Of a DNA stretch of 64,000 nucleotides, positions 17,533-27,321 are shown one piece after another. Position numbers and translations under genes: made by a program. This stretch comes from Lachnospiraceae bacterium. GTDB taxonomy: Bacteria > Bacillota > Clostridia > Lachnospirales > Lachnospiraceae. Every line of letters begins with the position of its first letter. Position 1 is the stretch's first letter. The stretch lies in NCBI GenBank assembly GCA_902363135.1, contig CABIZF010000015.1, positions 10,172-74,171 of the forward strand, in the 5' to 3' direction. The notes under the pieces are model-generated. The model had not been told where the DNA came from and ran no database searches. It saw only the letters and a list, made by a program, of their open reading frames with translations.

Positions 17533-19206
17533 TTACTTGAAATAGCTCACCAGTGCGTTCGCCACTGCCTTTGCCATTGCCTCTTTATTCTTATTATAAT
17601 ATTCCATATCGTCCTTATCGTCGATGAACGCCGTCTCCAGCAGTCCGTAAGAGACCCCCTTCGACTGGCAGGTCTTGGCGTTGAACAGTCCGGAAGAACG
17701 GAAAATCCCGGCGCCGCCACCCCATACCTTGAATCCGGTTTTGGCAACAGCCGCTACGATGTTTTTGTCGATCGTATAATTTTTCTTTGCAGAATTGATA
17801 TACATACCGACACCCTTGAAGTTCCCGTCGCCTTTCAGATCCTTACCGGAGACTGCCGTTGCATTAAAATGTATCTCCAGCACATAATCGTAATCCTTCA
17901 GATTCGGAATCGGACCGGACTTCTTTCCGGACATGACCTGATAGAGATCATAGTTCTGGTCATATAATGTCACATGCAGATTTGCACCGGACAATGCGTT
18001 GTAGATCAGCTTTGCAAACTCCCGCGTATATTTATACTCATAATACGTGGTCTTTCCGATCGTCGCTGTCGCACCCGCGTCCCCCTGTCCGTGTCCGGAG
18101 AGAATCAGGATCTTTGCGCCGTTGCCTTTGCCGTTCGGGTCATCCTCTGTCTTGCTGTTATCTTCCGTCTCGGAAGGGCTTTTCGTCACCACGCCGTCCG
18201 CACCGATTGTATAGCCATCAATCGTCGTACCTACCGCCATCTTACCATCCGACAGGAAGTAATAGAGCTTTCCGTCAATTGTCTGCAGTCCTTTCTGCAT
18301 CACGCCGCTCTTCAGATAATATTTATCCGCACCGACCGTCACAAGCCCGTGCTGACGCACACCGTTCTCATCAAAATAGTATTTCTTTCCACCAATTGTC
18401 TTCCATCCGGTCGCTTTTTTGCCGGATATGTAATAATAGTATTCTCCATTGGACTTGATCCAGCCCTTTGCCACACGCACCTTTGCACCGGATGCATTTA
18501 CAACATAACCGTCCGGCGTGACACAGCTCTTCAGCATCTTTCCGTCACTGCCAAGGTAATACTTTTTGCTGATCCAGCGATTTTTCTGCATGACACCGTA
18601 TGTACTGAAGAAATACCGGTTCTTGCCGAGCTTCTTCCAGCCGGTAATTGCCCGTCCACGAATACCCAGCTTTGCTGAATTGCTGAAAAAGTAAGTCTTC
18701 CCTTTATACTTTGCCCAGCCAACTGTCACTGCTCCGTCTTCCTGAAACAGGAAATAGCCATTCTTTCTGCCAGATTTGATCTTGCGAAATCCGGTGTACA
18801 TCTCTCCGATCGTTCCGGCCTTCCCTTTCGGCTCAAAATAATAATTCTTCCCGGAAATTTTTTTCCAACCCGTCTGTAAAATTCCCTTGTTCGAAAAATA
18901 AAACGTCTTCTTACCGACTGTGCTAAAACCAGTCGCCCGGCTGCCCACCGGAGCATCTCCATCCGCCTGCTTTCGGAAATAATACAGCTTTCCGTTCACC
19001 TTTTGCCAGCCGGTTACCTTTTTACCGTTTTTGCCGTAATAGAAATACCACTTTCCTTCTTTGACCCATCCGGTCTTTTTCGCCCGTACAGCCGTCATGG
19101 TGGTATCATCCTCTGCCGCATGTCCTGCCACAGCTGTCCCGCCAAGAGACAACGCCAGCATGCAAAGCAGCAACAATACCCGAACCTTCTTCTTCATACT
19201 CTTCAC
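17533..19206 (-). CDS. N-acetylmuramoyl-L-alanine amidase with cell-wall-binding repeats
   Basis: 557 residues. A signal peptide (about 1-30, ending near AGHAAEDD) is followed by about a dozen aromatic/Gly-rich repeats of the choline-binding/CW_binding type (GWKKISGKNYYFEPKGKA-like units, about 45-345) and a C-terminal Amidase_3 domain (about 367-557). The expected zinc ligands and catalytic residue are visible: His in LILSGHGQGD, Glu in TYYEYKY, His in VLEIHFNA and Glu in GLLETAFIDD. It is exported and should cleave the amide bond between N-acetylmuramate and L-Ala while bound to wall polymers through the repeats. Its own terminator separates it from ilvN. Confidence 0.9.
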   Translation of the reverse strand: MKSMKKKVRVLLLLCMLALSLGGTAVAGHAAEDDTTMTAVRAKKTGWVKEGKWYFYYGKNGKKVTGWQKVNGKLYYFRKQADGDAPVGSRATGFSTVGKKTFYFSNKGILQTGWKKISGKNYYFEPKGKAGTIGEMYTGFRKIKSGRKNGYFLFQEDGAVTVGWAKYKGKTYFFSNSAKLGIRGRAITGWKKLGKNRYFFSTYGVMQKNRWISKKYYLGSDGKMLKSCVTPDGYVVNASGAKVRVAKGWIKSNGEYYYYISGKKATGWKTIGGKKYYFDENGVRQHGLVTVGADKYYLKSGVMQKGLQTIDGKLYYFLSDGKMAVGTTIDGYTIGADGVVTKSPSETEDNSKTEDDPNGKGNGAKILILSGHGQGDAGATATIGKTTYYEYKYTREFAKLIYNALSGANLHVTLYDQNYDLYQVMSGKKSGPIPNLKDYDYVLEIHFNATAVSGKDLKGDGNFKGVGMYINSAKKNYTIDKNIVAAVAKTGFKVWGGGAGIFRSSGLFNAKTCQSKGVSYGLLETAFIDDKDDMEYYNKNKEAMAKAVANALVSYFK

Positions 19207-19343
19207 TCCTCTTGTCTCATTCCCTCATACCTGCACGCATCCCATGCATGCCGTCATTTTCCGTATATCCCGGACAATGCGACAATGCTACAGTCTCTTC
19301 TCGCGGCAGGCGCTCTGAGTTGTTACATATTTTTTACATATTA

Positions 19344-19790
19344 TCATAATTCTGTAACTTTTTCAACCCCTGCCTGCGCGGAAGATACCGCTTTATACCG
19401 CTTATAGCAGTATTCAATGATGCTTTTTCTTGTCACAATTCCGATAAAAATGCCATTGTCATCAATGACCGGGACAAAGTTCTGATTCATAGAGGTCATG
19501 ACGAGATCCTCAATGTTACAATTGACATTGACCGGCTCATTGTCCCGCTTGCGGTTCGTGTGGCGAAGCATGATCTCTTCTGCCTCGTGCAGATTCGAAA
19601 GCTTCCGGTCCTTCAGCTCCCACAAGATATCGCCCTCTGTCAGCGTCCCGACATAATTCCCGGCCCGGTTAATGATCGGCACCGCACTGTACTTGTGATA
19701 TTCCATTTTCTCCATCGCCTGTCGCAGAGAATAATCATCGTATAAATACATAACCTCGCTCTTTGGTACTAAATAAAATAAGATATTCAT
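19344..19790 (-). CDS. CBS domain-containing protein
   Basis: 148 residues made of a pair of CBS motifs (about 10-70 and 75-135). The first shows SLRQAMEKMEYHKYSAVPII and the second FVPVIDDNGIFIGIVTRKSI. CBS pairs bind adenine nucleotides as energy or second-messenger sensors; no effector domain is attached, so the regulated partner is unknown. Start ATG 19790 behind GGAG. Confidence 0.85.
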   Translation of the reverse strand: MNILFYLVPKSEVMYLYDDYSLRQAMEKMEYHKYSAVPIINRAGNYVGTLTEGDILWELKDRKLSNLHEAEEIMLRHTNRKRDNEPVNVNCNIEDLVMTSMNQNFVPVIDDNGIFIGIVTRKSIIEYCYKRYKAVSSAQAGVEKVTEL

Positions 19791-19912
19791 AGTCTTTTCT
19801 CCTGTGTATATGTGTAAACCCCTCTGTGCCTCTGCACAACGCCATTATTTTACCATACCGTTTTTTCTTATTCAACACATATCGGGAGAGTTTACCAATT
19901 GTTTAGAATAAC

Positions 19913-19951
19913 AAAAAAGCCCCGATGGATCGATGCATCCACCGGAAGCCC
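19913..19951 (-). terminator. Intrinsic terminator downstream of the 87-residue membrane protein gene
   Basis: On the minus strand GGGCTTCCGGTGGAT pairs with ATCCATCGGGGCT and is followed by six T. It lies beyond the octamer repeat tract that follows the small membrane protein gene at 20027-20290. Confidence 0.8.
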
Positions 19952-19960
19952 TGCTCTCTC

Positions 19961-20032
19961 TTTATTTCTTGATTTCTTGATTTCTTTATTTCTTTATTTC
20001 TTGATTTCTCTATTTCTTGATTTCTTTTATTC
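19961..20032. repeat. Tandem 8-bp repeat tract
   Basis: About nine copies of an octamer of the form TTTATTTC or TTGATTTC, starting immediately beside the stop codon of the gene at 20027-20290 and ending at its terminator. It is low complexity and likely variable in copy number; the last copy covers the stop codon. Confidence 0.8.
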
Positions 20033-20290
20033 TTCATCCACTGCTGTATGGTAAAGATACAGAATGCCTCCATAGAATCCCGGAAGCAACGCACCAAACA
20101 AAGCCAGTGCTGTCACATCCAAAGCGGTAAAGCCTCCGATAAGCAGCTGCACCAGACCACCAAGTACACCTGCAAGCAGACACCATACCGCTGTACTGAT
20201 CGCAAGATACAAATATTTCTGTGTTTCTTTTCCGCTCCATCCAAGATGCAAGGAGCTATATATTGCCATTTTACTTATATTTTCGTACAT
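20027..20290 (-). CDS. Small membrane protein of unknown function
   Basis: 87 residues with two hydrophobic segments (about 32-56 and 60-80), the first rich in Gly and Leu (WCLLAGVLGGLVQLLIGG). I do not recognise a family. Start taken at ATG 20290 because AAAGGAAATGAGG precedes it; a longer frame to 20314 has no good ribosome binding site. The 3' end runs into a tandem octamer repeat. Confidence 0.6.
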   Translation of the reverse strand: MYENISKMAIYSSLHLGWSGKETQKYLYLAISTAVWCLLAGVLGGLVQLLIGGFTALDVTALALFGALLPGFYGGILYLYHTAVDEE

Positions 20291-20417
20291 ATCCTCATTT
20301 CCTTTCGCGAACATCCGCTTTCATTTGCGCTCATTATAGAGTGCCTCTGTAAAATGCAGACATGTACCTCTGTAAAATCTCTGTAAATTTTATCTATAAT
20401 CAGGTCGCAGGCACCGG

Positions 20418-20606
20418 TTATGCCTCCTTGTAAGAAAGATCGATCTCCCGGCAGGATACAATCTGAATCGCCAGATCTACTTCCAGTCCTTCTTTCTCTG
20501 CCGCAAACGCGCGCAGCTCCTTCTCTGTCTCAAACCACGCATGGTAGGAATGCCGAAACCCATCCTTTCCATTCATCGTATAAGTCAGCAAAAAATATTT
20601 ATCCAT
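20418..20606 (-). CDS. Small hypothetical protein
   Basis: 62 residues, soluble and acidic (FLLTYTMNGKDGFRHSYHAW near the start, then a Glu-rich helix). A textbook ribosome binding site (AGGAGGA, 6-7 bp spacing) supports translation. I do not recognise the family and nothing nearby suggests a role. Confidence 0.6.
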   Translation of the reverse strand: MDKYFLLTYTMNGKDGFRHSYHAWFETEKELRAFAAEKEGLEVDLAIQIVSCREIDLSYKEA

Positions 20607-20711
20607 TCTGTCCTCCTGTCGCTGTATCCAATCATTATTATATCGGTCACTCGTATTATAGCTTCTGTATCACGAAAATCCAAGCCCCTTTCTGCCGGTC
20701 AAAGCGGATGT

Positions 20712-20870
20712 AAAGCGGACATTCGCAATCCGCTTCGCTACTTGCTCATGAACGCAGTCGCTTCGCGATCTGTCAGTGGGAGCTTTCAACTCCCACTGAC
20801 ATAAGCATCCCCCCTCACCCGCCGCTTACTGCTCCGCGCACTTGAAGCGGGGGAATGCTTATCTGCGTTC
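20712..20870 (+). repeat. A-family structured repeat, copy 2 (best preserved)
   Basis: 159 bp with four nested hairpins: GCGGA/TCCGC at the left end; TCGC-TTC-GCGA; a perfect 11-bp stem GTCAGTGGGAG/CTCCCACTGAC with 7-nt loop at 20772-20800; and a long-range pair AAGCATCCCCC / GGGGGAATGCTT enclosing GCGCACTTGAAGC. It ends ATCTGCGTTC. Confidence 0.8.
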
Positions 20871-20928
20871 AAATGTTTGCAGAATTGCGGGAGCTGCTTC
20901 GCAGCGAAGCGATTCGCAGGCATCAGTT
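20871..20928 (+). repeat. C-family internal fragment
   Basis: 58 bp (AATGTTTGCAGAATTGCGGG ... GCAGGCATCAG) nearly identical to 2747-2801 of repeat C1, fused directly to the end of repeat A2. Confidence 0.65.
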
Positions 20929-20932
20929 AGCA

Positions 20933-20970
20933 CAAAAAAGGCCCCACACTGCCAATGCAGTACGAAGCCT
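20933..20970 (-). terminator. Intrinsic terminator after the PTS EIIA gene
   Basis: AGGCTTCGTACTGC-ATTG-GCAGTGTGGGGCCT (with G-T wobbles) followed by six T on the minus strand, about 40 bp after the EIIA stop codon. Confidence 0.75.
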
Positions 20971-21007
20971 CTTGATTTTCTGTTATTTATCCTGAATACA
21001 GAAAAAG

Positions 21008-21463
21008 CTAATCTAAATACTGCTCCTGAATCTGCAGCAGATCCTCTGGTGACTTTGCCTTTACAAGTGCCTTTACAACATCCTCATTCATCAGCATTTT
21101 CGAAAGCTTCATCAAATTCTGTAAATGCTGATCCGGATTGCAGGAAGCCAGCGTAAAAAACAGCTGTGCATCCTTCTCCGGGTCATTCTCATCAAAGCTG
21201 ACCGGCTTCTCGAGCTTCATGAATCCGATTGCGGTCCTGTTGACTCCGGCTGTACCCTCCTGAGAATGCGGCATTGCCACATTCGGCATGACGACAATAT
21301 ACGGACCGTGTTTTTCCACACAGGCAATGATGTCCTCCTTATAATTCGCCTCCACAGTGCCATCTGCCTCAAGGCTCTCACAGCTCATACGGATGGCATC
21401 CTTCCAGTCCTTCGCTTCCTCGGCAAATTTATAATGCTTCTGCTCTACGAATGTGCGTAACAT
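21008..21463 (-). CDS. PTS sugar transporter subunit IIA (mannitol/ascorbate type)
   Basis: 151 residues, a complete single-domain EIIA of the PTS_EIIA_2 fold. The phosphorylated His is in VVMPNVAMPHSQ (about residue 66), matching the UlaC/fructose-mannitol pattern. It would pass phosphate from HPr to an EIIB. No EIIB or EIIC gene is nearby, so the sugar cannot be named, and it may be an orphan or regulatory EIIA. Start ATG 21463 with a moderate AGG site; its own terminator follows. Confidence 0.85.
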   Translation of the reverse strand: MLRTFVEQKHYKFAEEAKDWKDAIRMSCESLEADGTVEANYKEDIIACVEKHGPYIVVMPNVAMPHSQEGTAGVNRTAIGFMKLEKPVSFDENDPEKDAQLFFTLASCNPDQHLQNLMKLSKMLMNEDVVKALVKAKSPEDLLQIQEQYLD

Positions 21464-21530
21464 AATTTTTCCTCCGCCATTTTATCTTCCTTTTCTTTTA
21501 ACAGTAACCGAAGCAGGCAAGTCCCCTTTT

Positions 21531-22565
21531 TTATGCCACCGTATACGCACACAGCAGCCGGAAGGTATTCTCCGCCCCGATCCGGTGGGAGCGCTCATAT
21601 CCGTGTGACGCATATACGCCCGGCCCGATCAGTCCGTGCCGGATATCATAGCCAGCCTTCAATGCTGCATCCACATCAGAGCCATAGTGCGGATAAATAT
21701 CGACCGCAAACCCGATACTCTGTTCCTTTGCCAGCTCTACCATACGGCTGACCACCTGATAATCATACGGCCCCATTGAGTCCTTCGCACAAATCGACAC
21801 CATTGTCTCATCGCAACCAAGTCCTTCTCCGACGCAGCCCATGTCTACCGAGATCATCTCTTCGACATTTTCCGGAATCGAAGCTGCTCCGCCGTGGCCG
21901 ACCTCCTCATAAGATGTGATCAGGATATAGACCTGGCGCTTTGGCTGCACCTGCTCCTCCTTCAGATACTTTGCATAACCGAGCAGTATGCAGGTACTCA
22001 GCTTATCATCCAGAAAGCGGCTCTTGATGTACCCGTTTTTGGTCACGACCGTACGCGGATCAAAGCAGACAAAATCACCTGCCATGATGCCAAGCTTTCC
22101 GACATCCTCCGCCGAGTGCACCGGCTCATCAAGCAGTGCTTCCATCGTATCATAGGTGCGCTTCGTATCACTGTAGTCTCCATTTACATGAATGGATGCA
22201 TCCGTCAACTGAAAGGTAGCATCGTAGCATTTACCATCACGTGTATAGACCTTGCAGTTTTCCGCCTCTGTATTGTTCGGGTTCAGTCCTCCGACATTTG
22301 TCAGCTTCAATCGGCCATTACTCTTGATCTGCGCTACCATCGCACCAAGTGTATCCATATGCGCCGCAAGCAGCAGGCCATGCTCCGTATCCTTTCCGCC
22401 GAGGTCGCAGAGTACCGCACCCTTTCTCGTCAGCACCGGCTCATATCCCATACCTTCCAGCTCTTTCTTCACAAAATTCGCCGCCATATGTGTAAAGCCG
22501 GTCGGACTCGGGATCGCAAGAAGCTTTTTCGCAGTGTCAATAATATAGTCTGTGTATTTTTCCAT
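21531..22565 (-). CDS. M42 family metallopeptidase (glutamyl aminopeptidase/endoglucanase family)
   Basis: 344 residues. Co-catalytic metal ligands of the M42 family are visible: His and Asp in LLAAHMDTLG (about residue 65), the Glu pair in ITSYEEVGHG (about 213), Asp in EEMISVDMGC (about 233) and a late His in VYASHGYERSH (about 320). These enzymes are cytoplasmic, self-compartmentalised aminopeptidases (TET-like) acting on short peptides. I start at ATG 22565 because GGAGG lies 8 bp upstream; an ATG six codons earlier would overlap that site. A strong hairpin (22586-22612) separates it from ftsH. Confidence 0.88.
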   Translation of the reverse strand: MEKYTDYIIDTAKKLLAIPSPTGFTHMAANFVKKELEGMGYEPVLTRKGAVLCDLGGKDTEHGLLLAAHMDTLGAMVAQIKSNGRLKLTNVGGLNPNNTEAENCKVYTRDGKCYDATFQLTDASIHVNGDYSDTKRTYDTMEALLDEPVHSAEDVGKLGIMAGDFVCFDPRTVVTKNGYIKSRFLDDKLSTCILLGYAKYLKEEQVQPKRQVYILITSYEEVGHGGAASIPENVEEMISVDMGCVGEGLGCDETMVSICAKDSMGPYDYQVVSRMVELAKEQSIGFAVDIYPHYGSDVDAALKAGYDIRHGLIGPGVYASHGYERSHRIGAENTFRLLCAYTVA

Positions 22566-22585
22566 CTGATTATTCCTCCACATAA

Positions 22586-22612
22586 AGAATGGCAGCTCAT
22601 CGCCGCCATTCT
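22586..22612 (-). terminator. Hairpin between ftsH and the M42 peptidase gene
   Basis: AGAATGGCGGC-GATGA-GCTGCCATTCT on the minus strand, followed only by TTTAT. A stable stem with a weak T tract; it may be a leaky terminator or an mRNA-protecting structure. Confidence 0.5.
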
Positions 22613-22665
22613 ATCGTATCATGTATGTGGTTGTTTTGCAACTTGCTTCACTCGTGAATAATGAA

Positions 22666-24507
22666 TCACTCCACCGTCTGCGTTCCTCCGACCGGTGCAT
22701 TCAATATCTGCATAAACTCCTCGCCGGTAATCGTTTCCTTCTCATAAAGAAACTTCGCCAGCTCATGTAGCTTCGGCATATTATCAGAAAGAAGCTTTTC
22801 TGCCTTTGCATACTCACGCTTCACGAGCTCGACAACCATTTCATCAATGTCCGCTGCTGTCTCTCCCGCACATGCCAGTGAAGTGTCACCACCCATGTAC
22901 TGATTCGTCACCGTCTCCAGCGCCACCATACCGAACTTCTCGCTCATACCGTAACGGGTAATCATACCGCGCGCCAGCTTTGTCGCCTGCTCAATATCAT
23001 TCGACGCTCCGGTTGTGATGGAATGGAATACAAGATCCTCCGCCACACGGCCACCGGTAAACGTCGCGATCTTATTCTCCAGCTCCTCCTTGCTCAGAAG
23101 GTTTCGCTCCTGCTCATCGACCTGCATCGTATAACCGAGCGCACCGGAGGTACGCGGAATGATCGTGATCTTCGTAACCGGAGCTGAATGTGTCTGCAGT
23201 GCAGCCACCAGTGCATGCCCGATCTCATGGTAGGAAACGATCAACCGCTCTTTGTCTGAAAGCACCTTATTTTTCTTCTGGTATCCGGCAATGACGACCT
23301 CAATGCTCTCCTCGAGGTCTGCCTGCGTCACGTATTTCCGTCCACTGCGGACTGCCCGGAGCGCTGCCTCATTTACCATATTCGCCAGCTCTGCTCCGGA
23401 TGCACCGGATGCCGCACGTGCGATCGCATTAAAATCAATATCATCCCCGAGGCGGATCTTCTTCGCATGCACCTTCAGGATCGCCTCTCTTCCCTGCAGA
23501 TCCGGCAGCTCTACCGGAATTCTGCGGTCAAAACGTCCCGGGCGAAGCAACGCCGGATCAAGCGTCTCCGGACGGTTCGTCGCCGCAAGGATCACGACAC
23601 CCTTTGAACCGTCAAAACCATCCATCTCCGTCAGCAGCTGATTCAGTGTCTGCTCCCGCTCATCATTTCCGGTCATACCCTGCGTGTCACGTTTCTTACC
23701 GATCGTATCGATCTCATCAATAAATACGATACACGGAGCTTTTTCATTTGCCTGCTTGAACAGATCACGCACCTTGGCCGCACCCATACCGACGAACATT
23801 TCCACGAATTCCGATCCAGAAATCGAGAAAAACGGTACATTTGCCTCACCGGCTACCGCCTTTGCCAGGAGCGTCTTACCGGTTCCAGGAGGGCCAACAA
23901 GCAACGCACCCTTTGGCATCTTCGCACCGATCTCCTGGTACTTCTGCGGAGAATGCAGAAAGTCAACAATCTCCTGCAGGGCGTCTTTCGCCTCATCCTC
24001 ACCAGCCACATCGCTGAATTTGATTCCGGTCTCGCTCGCCACATAGACCTTCGCATTGCTCTTGCCAAATGACATCGCATTGCCCATGCCTGCGCCGCCC
24101 ATTTTTTTCATCAGCGACCGTGACAGCAGCTGTCCGATCACAGCAAAGATCACGAGTGGAACGACAAAGGAAAGAATCATGCTCAGAAACGGATCCATCT
24201 CCTGCTGCTTGACCTGACCAAACTCACAGCCGGCCGCCTGCAGCCTGTCTACAAGATTCACATCCTCAAAGGTATTCGTGCTGTAAAGCTGATTATCCTT
24301 ATCTTCGAAATAAATCTCATCTCCGGAGAGCTCTACCTTTGACACCTTTTTGTCGCTTAGCATTGTCAAAAATGTACCGTAATCCACCTCTGTCACATGC
24401 TGCTCTACCAGCTTCGGGAACAGAAACAGATTCAGCAGCACGATGACTGCCAGCACAATGAGATAATAGACAAACAATGGTTTTTTCGGCTTGTCTACCT
24501 TTTGCAT
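22666..24507 (-). CDS. ftsH: ATP-dependent zinc metalloprotease FtsH
   Basis: 613 residues, full length. Membrane segments at about 12-30 and 107-128 flank an extracytoplasmic domain. The AAA+ module has Walker A GPPGTGKT (205-212), Walker B IVFIDEID (260-267) and the second region of homology [21 protein letters not shown]. The M41 peptidase domain has HEIGH (427-431), the zinc site and catalytic Glu. It degrades membrane and short-lived cytoplasmic proteins as a hexamer. Start ATG 24507. Confidence 0.96.
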   Translation of the reverse strand: MQKVDKPKKPLFVYYLIVLAVIVLLNLFLFPKLVEQHVTEVDYGTFLTMLSDKKVSKVELSGDEIYFEDKDNQLYSTNTFEDVNLVDRLQAAGCEFGQVKQQEMDPFLSMILSFVVPLVIFAVIGQLLSRSLMKKMGGAGMGNAMSFGKSNAKVYVASETGIKFSDVAGEDEAKDALQEIVDFLHSPQKYQEIGAKMPKGALLVGPPGTGKTLLAKAVAGEANVPFFSISGSEFVEMFVGMGAAKVRDLFKQANEKAPCIVFIDEIDTIGKKRDTQGMTGNDEREQTLNQLLTEMDGFDGSKGVVILAATNRPETLDPALLRPGRFDRRIPVELPDLQGREAILKVHAKKIRLGDDIDFNAIARAASGASGAELANMVNEAALRAVRSGRKYVTQADLEESIEVVIAGYQKKNKVLSDKERLIVSYHEIGHALVAALQTHSAPVTKITIIPRTSGALGYTMQVDEQERNLLSKEELENKIATFTGGRVAEDLVFHSITTGASNDIEQATKLARGMITRYGMSEKFGMVALETVTNQYMGGDTSLACAGETAADIDEMVVELVKREYAKAEKLLSDNMPKLHELAKFLYEKETITGEEFMQILNAPVGGTQTVE

Positions 24508-24620
24508 AACATCACACCTTTCCCTTTTTATTCTTATTCCGGCTATTACATGTGAGCCTCATACACATGATCACCCTCCAACTGCACTGCGTTTCCTGCA
24601 AATGCAATTTAACCTTTTTT

Positions 24621-24648
24621 ATCTTACCGCATTTTCGGCTAAAATCAA
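24621..24648 (-). promoter_or_regulatory. Candidate ftsH promoter
   Basis: TTGATT, 16 bp, TAAGAT on the minus strand, about 115 bp before the ftsH start codon. Confidence 0.4.
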
Positions 24649-24779
24649 AGAAAAAAAGGAGGAAAATTCTAAAATAAATGTAAACCTCTTACCAGCTCCG
24701 ATACTGCTATTCATCATATCAAAAATCCGCCTTCTCCCATAGCTCCATTCTACTATGAAAGAAAGCGGAACGCAATTCC

Positions 24780-25199
24780 CTACTTTTTCCGGAATACCAG
24801 AAACTTACTCAGTATATAATTTGCCACCGTGACCAGCACCTGCACGATCAGCTTTGCCACCTTATCATTCCATCCCATCAGTGTCACCATCAGGAACATA
24901 CAAAACATATCCAGCAGCAGCGTCGTCACTCGCGATCCATAAAACGCCGCCGCTTCCTGCAGCCGTTTCTCATTCTTACTCTCAAACACATACTTCCGGT
25001 TCGTAAAATACGCAAACGTCACCGCCGCGATCCAAGACAGCACATTCGCCGCCTGCAGCTGCACCGGTACCTCCGGGTTCAGGAATGTCAGTACACAGCC
25101 ATAATAAACACCAAGGCTGACGACCGTGGTGAGGCCGCCGACGATGAGGTAGTTGATGAGTTCCTTGTATTTTTGGTATAGCGTTTTAATTGTATTCAC
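24780..25199 (-). CDS. GtrA family membrane protein (first copy)
   Basis: 139 residues with four membrane segments, the size and pattern of GtrA/DPMS-flippase-like proteins (LINYLIVGGLTTVVSLGVYY at the N-terminus, YFTNRKYVFES in the middle, ANYILSKFLVFRK at the end). GtrA proteins are thought to move lipid-linked sugars across the membrane for GT-C transferases. It begins with GTG at 25199 behind AGGAG, 10 bp after the polytopic protein gene 25210-27240, which could be the transferase it serves. It is the last gene of the polysaccharide locus. Confidence 0.85.
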   Translation of the reverse strand: MNTIKTLYQKYKELINYLIVGGLTTVVSLGVYYGCVLTFLNPEVPVQLQAANVLSWIAAVTFAYFTNRKYVFESKNEKRLQEAAAFYGSRVTTLLLDMFCMFLMVTLMGWNDKVAKLIVQVLVTVANYILSKFLVFRKK

Positions 25200-25209
25200 T
25201 CATTTGCTC

Positions 25210-27240
25210 CTACTGTGCTCCGGCAAGCGCCTCCGCAAACTCCAGACGCACTGCCGCACCATTTTCATAGATTACTTTATACAAATAACCATCCGCAACA
25301 TCTCCACAATCCAGAACGAGCGGAAGCTCACGTGTCAGGTATGGATTCGTTGTGTGTACCCAGACATACGTATATCCCCCCTGCGCCAGTAATGCCGGAA
25401 AATCTGTGATCGACAGATCAAACTCTTCCAGACGAATATTGCAGCCGGTATTTGTAAACTTCCATGGCGATTGCAGATAATTGCTGATCCTTACATCCAG
25501 ATAGTAGAGTGCCGAAGCATTATACAGTTCCGCCCCAGCCAGATCATCTGCCGGATACTGACACAGATAATATACCTTATCCGCTTCCGTCATAATCTCT
25601 TCCAGACGATTAATTTCTTCCTTCGTCGTATGAAGCTTCTCATAGCCCGCCGTATTCACTTTATCCAGCGCTGTATTATTCGGTATAAATTTTTCATTCA
25701 GTCCTGAAGCAAAAAATGCAAGCATACCAAGCAGCAGATACTCCCATATTTTTTTCCGCTCCGGGGATTTTCGCTGCAACAAATTCGTCAATACCAGCAC
25801 AAACAGAAAAATCGCAAATCCGGAAAAGTACCTTGTGCAGGAGCGCATGTTAATACTCAACTCATAGGCAAACATAAACAGATAGGAGAAAAATACCGCT
25901 GCGCAATAGCATAAGGTCGATACGATCCCATATGAAATATATACCAGGCTCTTGTCCCTTTGATGATACAGTTCTCCACTAATCCTGAATAAAATCAGTA
26001 TCACAAATGCAAACGGCAGGAATGCAATCGTAAGATTTGACTTTGTTGCCATCGTCGCACCTATGCTCTTTGTAAAAAATGCCCCTGTCGTAAGGGTTAC
26101 CTTCGACCGTGAAAGCTTTACAGTGTTCAGCATATTCGAAACCCCATCCGGAAGCTGTACACCAGCAAGTTCCCACTGCTGCGGTTCTTCTGCCACCTGA
26201 GCCTCATCTGTTTCAGCAGCAGCCGTTGTTTCAACCGGATGAAGTCCCAGCGCAATCCCAAACAGTCCTACACTGCCAAGCAACACCAGTCCAACCAGCA
26301 CCGCCGTAATTTTTACTACAAACTTTCTTCCTCTTTCTTTTGCGGCAACGCCCTTTTCTACAAGGAATGACTGCGACAGCATAAACATTCCCACCAGAAC
26401 CGCCATCAGCAGCCCGGCTGACGCTTTGAAAAAATGAAGCATAATCATTCCTGACACCACAATCAGTGCATTCTGCTTCTTTTTCTTCCGATTGACCCAC
26501 CACCCGGCTAATCCGCCTGCCCACGCTGCCGTCGGAACATCGACATACAGACTTTTCACGCCATAGGTGTACAGAGAAAACAGTGCTATATATACGAGCA
26601 CAATATAAAATACAACCTTTTTCCAGTCCTTCCAGGTATACTCTGAAAACGGAAGTAAAAATCCGATCCACATGAGCAAAAACGAAGAAACATACATCCC
26701 CTGCTCACTGTAACCGGTAAATTTCTGGAAAAACAGATGAAACAGGCTGGTTGCAAACGCATAATTTCCACCTCCGGCAAGGAAATCATTACCGGTCGGC
26801 ATCGCATCCTTTTCCACCATGTATTTTACAGCAGCTGCCCAGTGATGAAGCTCATCCACATGCTGAATAAAGTCATGATAAAACGTAACAAGCGCAAACG
26901 CATACAATCCGAACAGGAATACCAATACCGGTGAAAGCAGCACAACCTTTTGCTTTTTGCGCACAATCTGGATTCCGCTCAACAAAATTCCAATACCGGC
27001 AATGCACAGCATCCCATAAAATCCATACCGGAATGTCCCCGCCTGGCTGCTCACTACAAAAAGCAAGGCAATCGCCGACGCTGACAGCAGCATTCCTTCT
27101 CCGTTATTTACTTTCAAAGTCTGTTGAAAAAACAATACAATTCCGCATAATATCAGGAATGCGATTAACATTTGTATCAAATAATACATATTTACACCAA
27201 CCATTCCATACTCTGTTTTCTGCGCATACACCTGATGCAC
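25210..27240 (-). CDS. Large polytopic membrane protein, probable glycosyltransferase-like
   Basis: About 660-676 residues with 12 or more predicted membrane segments in the first 500 residues, then a soluble C-terminal domain of about 150 residues (about 510-670). The segment DFIQHVDELHHWAAAVKYMV (about 120-140), in the first large extracytoplasmic loop, has acidic residues where GT-C fold enzymes keep their catalytic Asp/Glu. I therefore suspect a GT-C transferase using a polyprenyl-phosphate sugar, fitting its place beside GtrA, but I do not recognise the family. The start is uncertain: GTG 27240, ATG 27204 and ATG 27189 are all possible. Confidence 0.7.
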   Translation of the reverse strand: MHQVYAQKTEYGMVGVNMYYLIQMLIAFLILCGIVLFFQQTLKVNNGEGMLLSASAIALLFVVSSQAGTFRYGFYGMLCIAGIGILLSGIQIVRKKQKVVLLSPVLVFLFGLYAFALVTFYHDFIQHVDELHHWAAAVKYMVEKDAMPTGNDFLAGGGNYAFATSLFHLFFQKFTGYSEQGMYVSSFLLMWIGFLLPFSEYTWKDWKKVVFYIVLVYIALFSLYTYGVKSLYVDVPTAAWAGGLAGWWVNRKKKKQNALIVVSGMIMLHFFKASAGLLMAVLVGMFMLSQSFLVEKGVAAKERGRKFVVKITAVLVGLVLLGSVGLFGIALGLHPVETTAAAETDEAQVAEEPQQWELAGVQLPDGVSNMLNTVKLSRSKVTLTTGAFFTKSIGATMATKSNLTIAFLPFAFVILILFRISGELYHQRDKSLVYISYGIVSTLCYCAAVFFSYLFMFAYELSINMRSCTRYFSGFAIFLFVLVLTNLLQRKSPERKKIWEYLLLGMLAFFASGLNEKFIPNNTALDKVNTAGYEKLHTTKEEINRLEEIMTEADKVYYLCQYPADDLAGAELYNASALYYLDVRISNYLQSPWKFTNTGCNIRLEEFDLSITDFPALLAQGGYTYVWVHTTNPYLTRELPLVLDCGDVADGYLYKVIYENGAAVRLEFAEALAGAQ

Positions 27241-27321
27241 AACGATCCACTGTTCCAGTAATCCTCAACAATCCACATTTTTAAATTTTTACATTCGATT
27301 TTGAGATATCAAACAGACTGG

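Larger units (their letters stand above)
20607..20932. other. Intergenic region with A2 repeat and C fragment
   Basis: No gene. 20712-20870 is repeat A2, preceded at about 20699-20710 by a partial duplicate of its left end (TCAAAGCGGATG), and followed without a gap by the C-family fragment 20871-20928. Confidence 0.6.
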
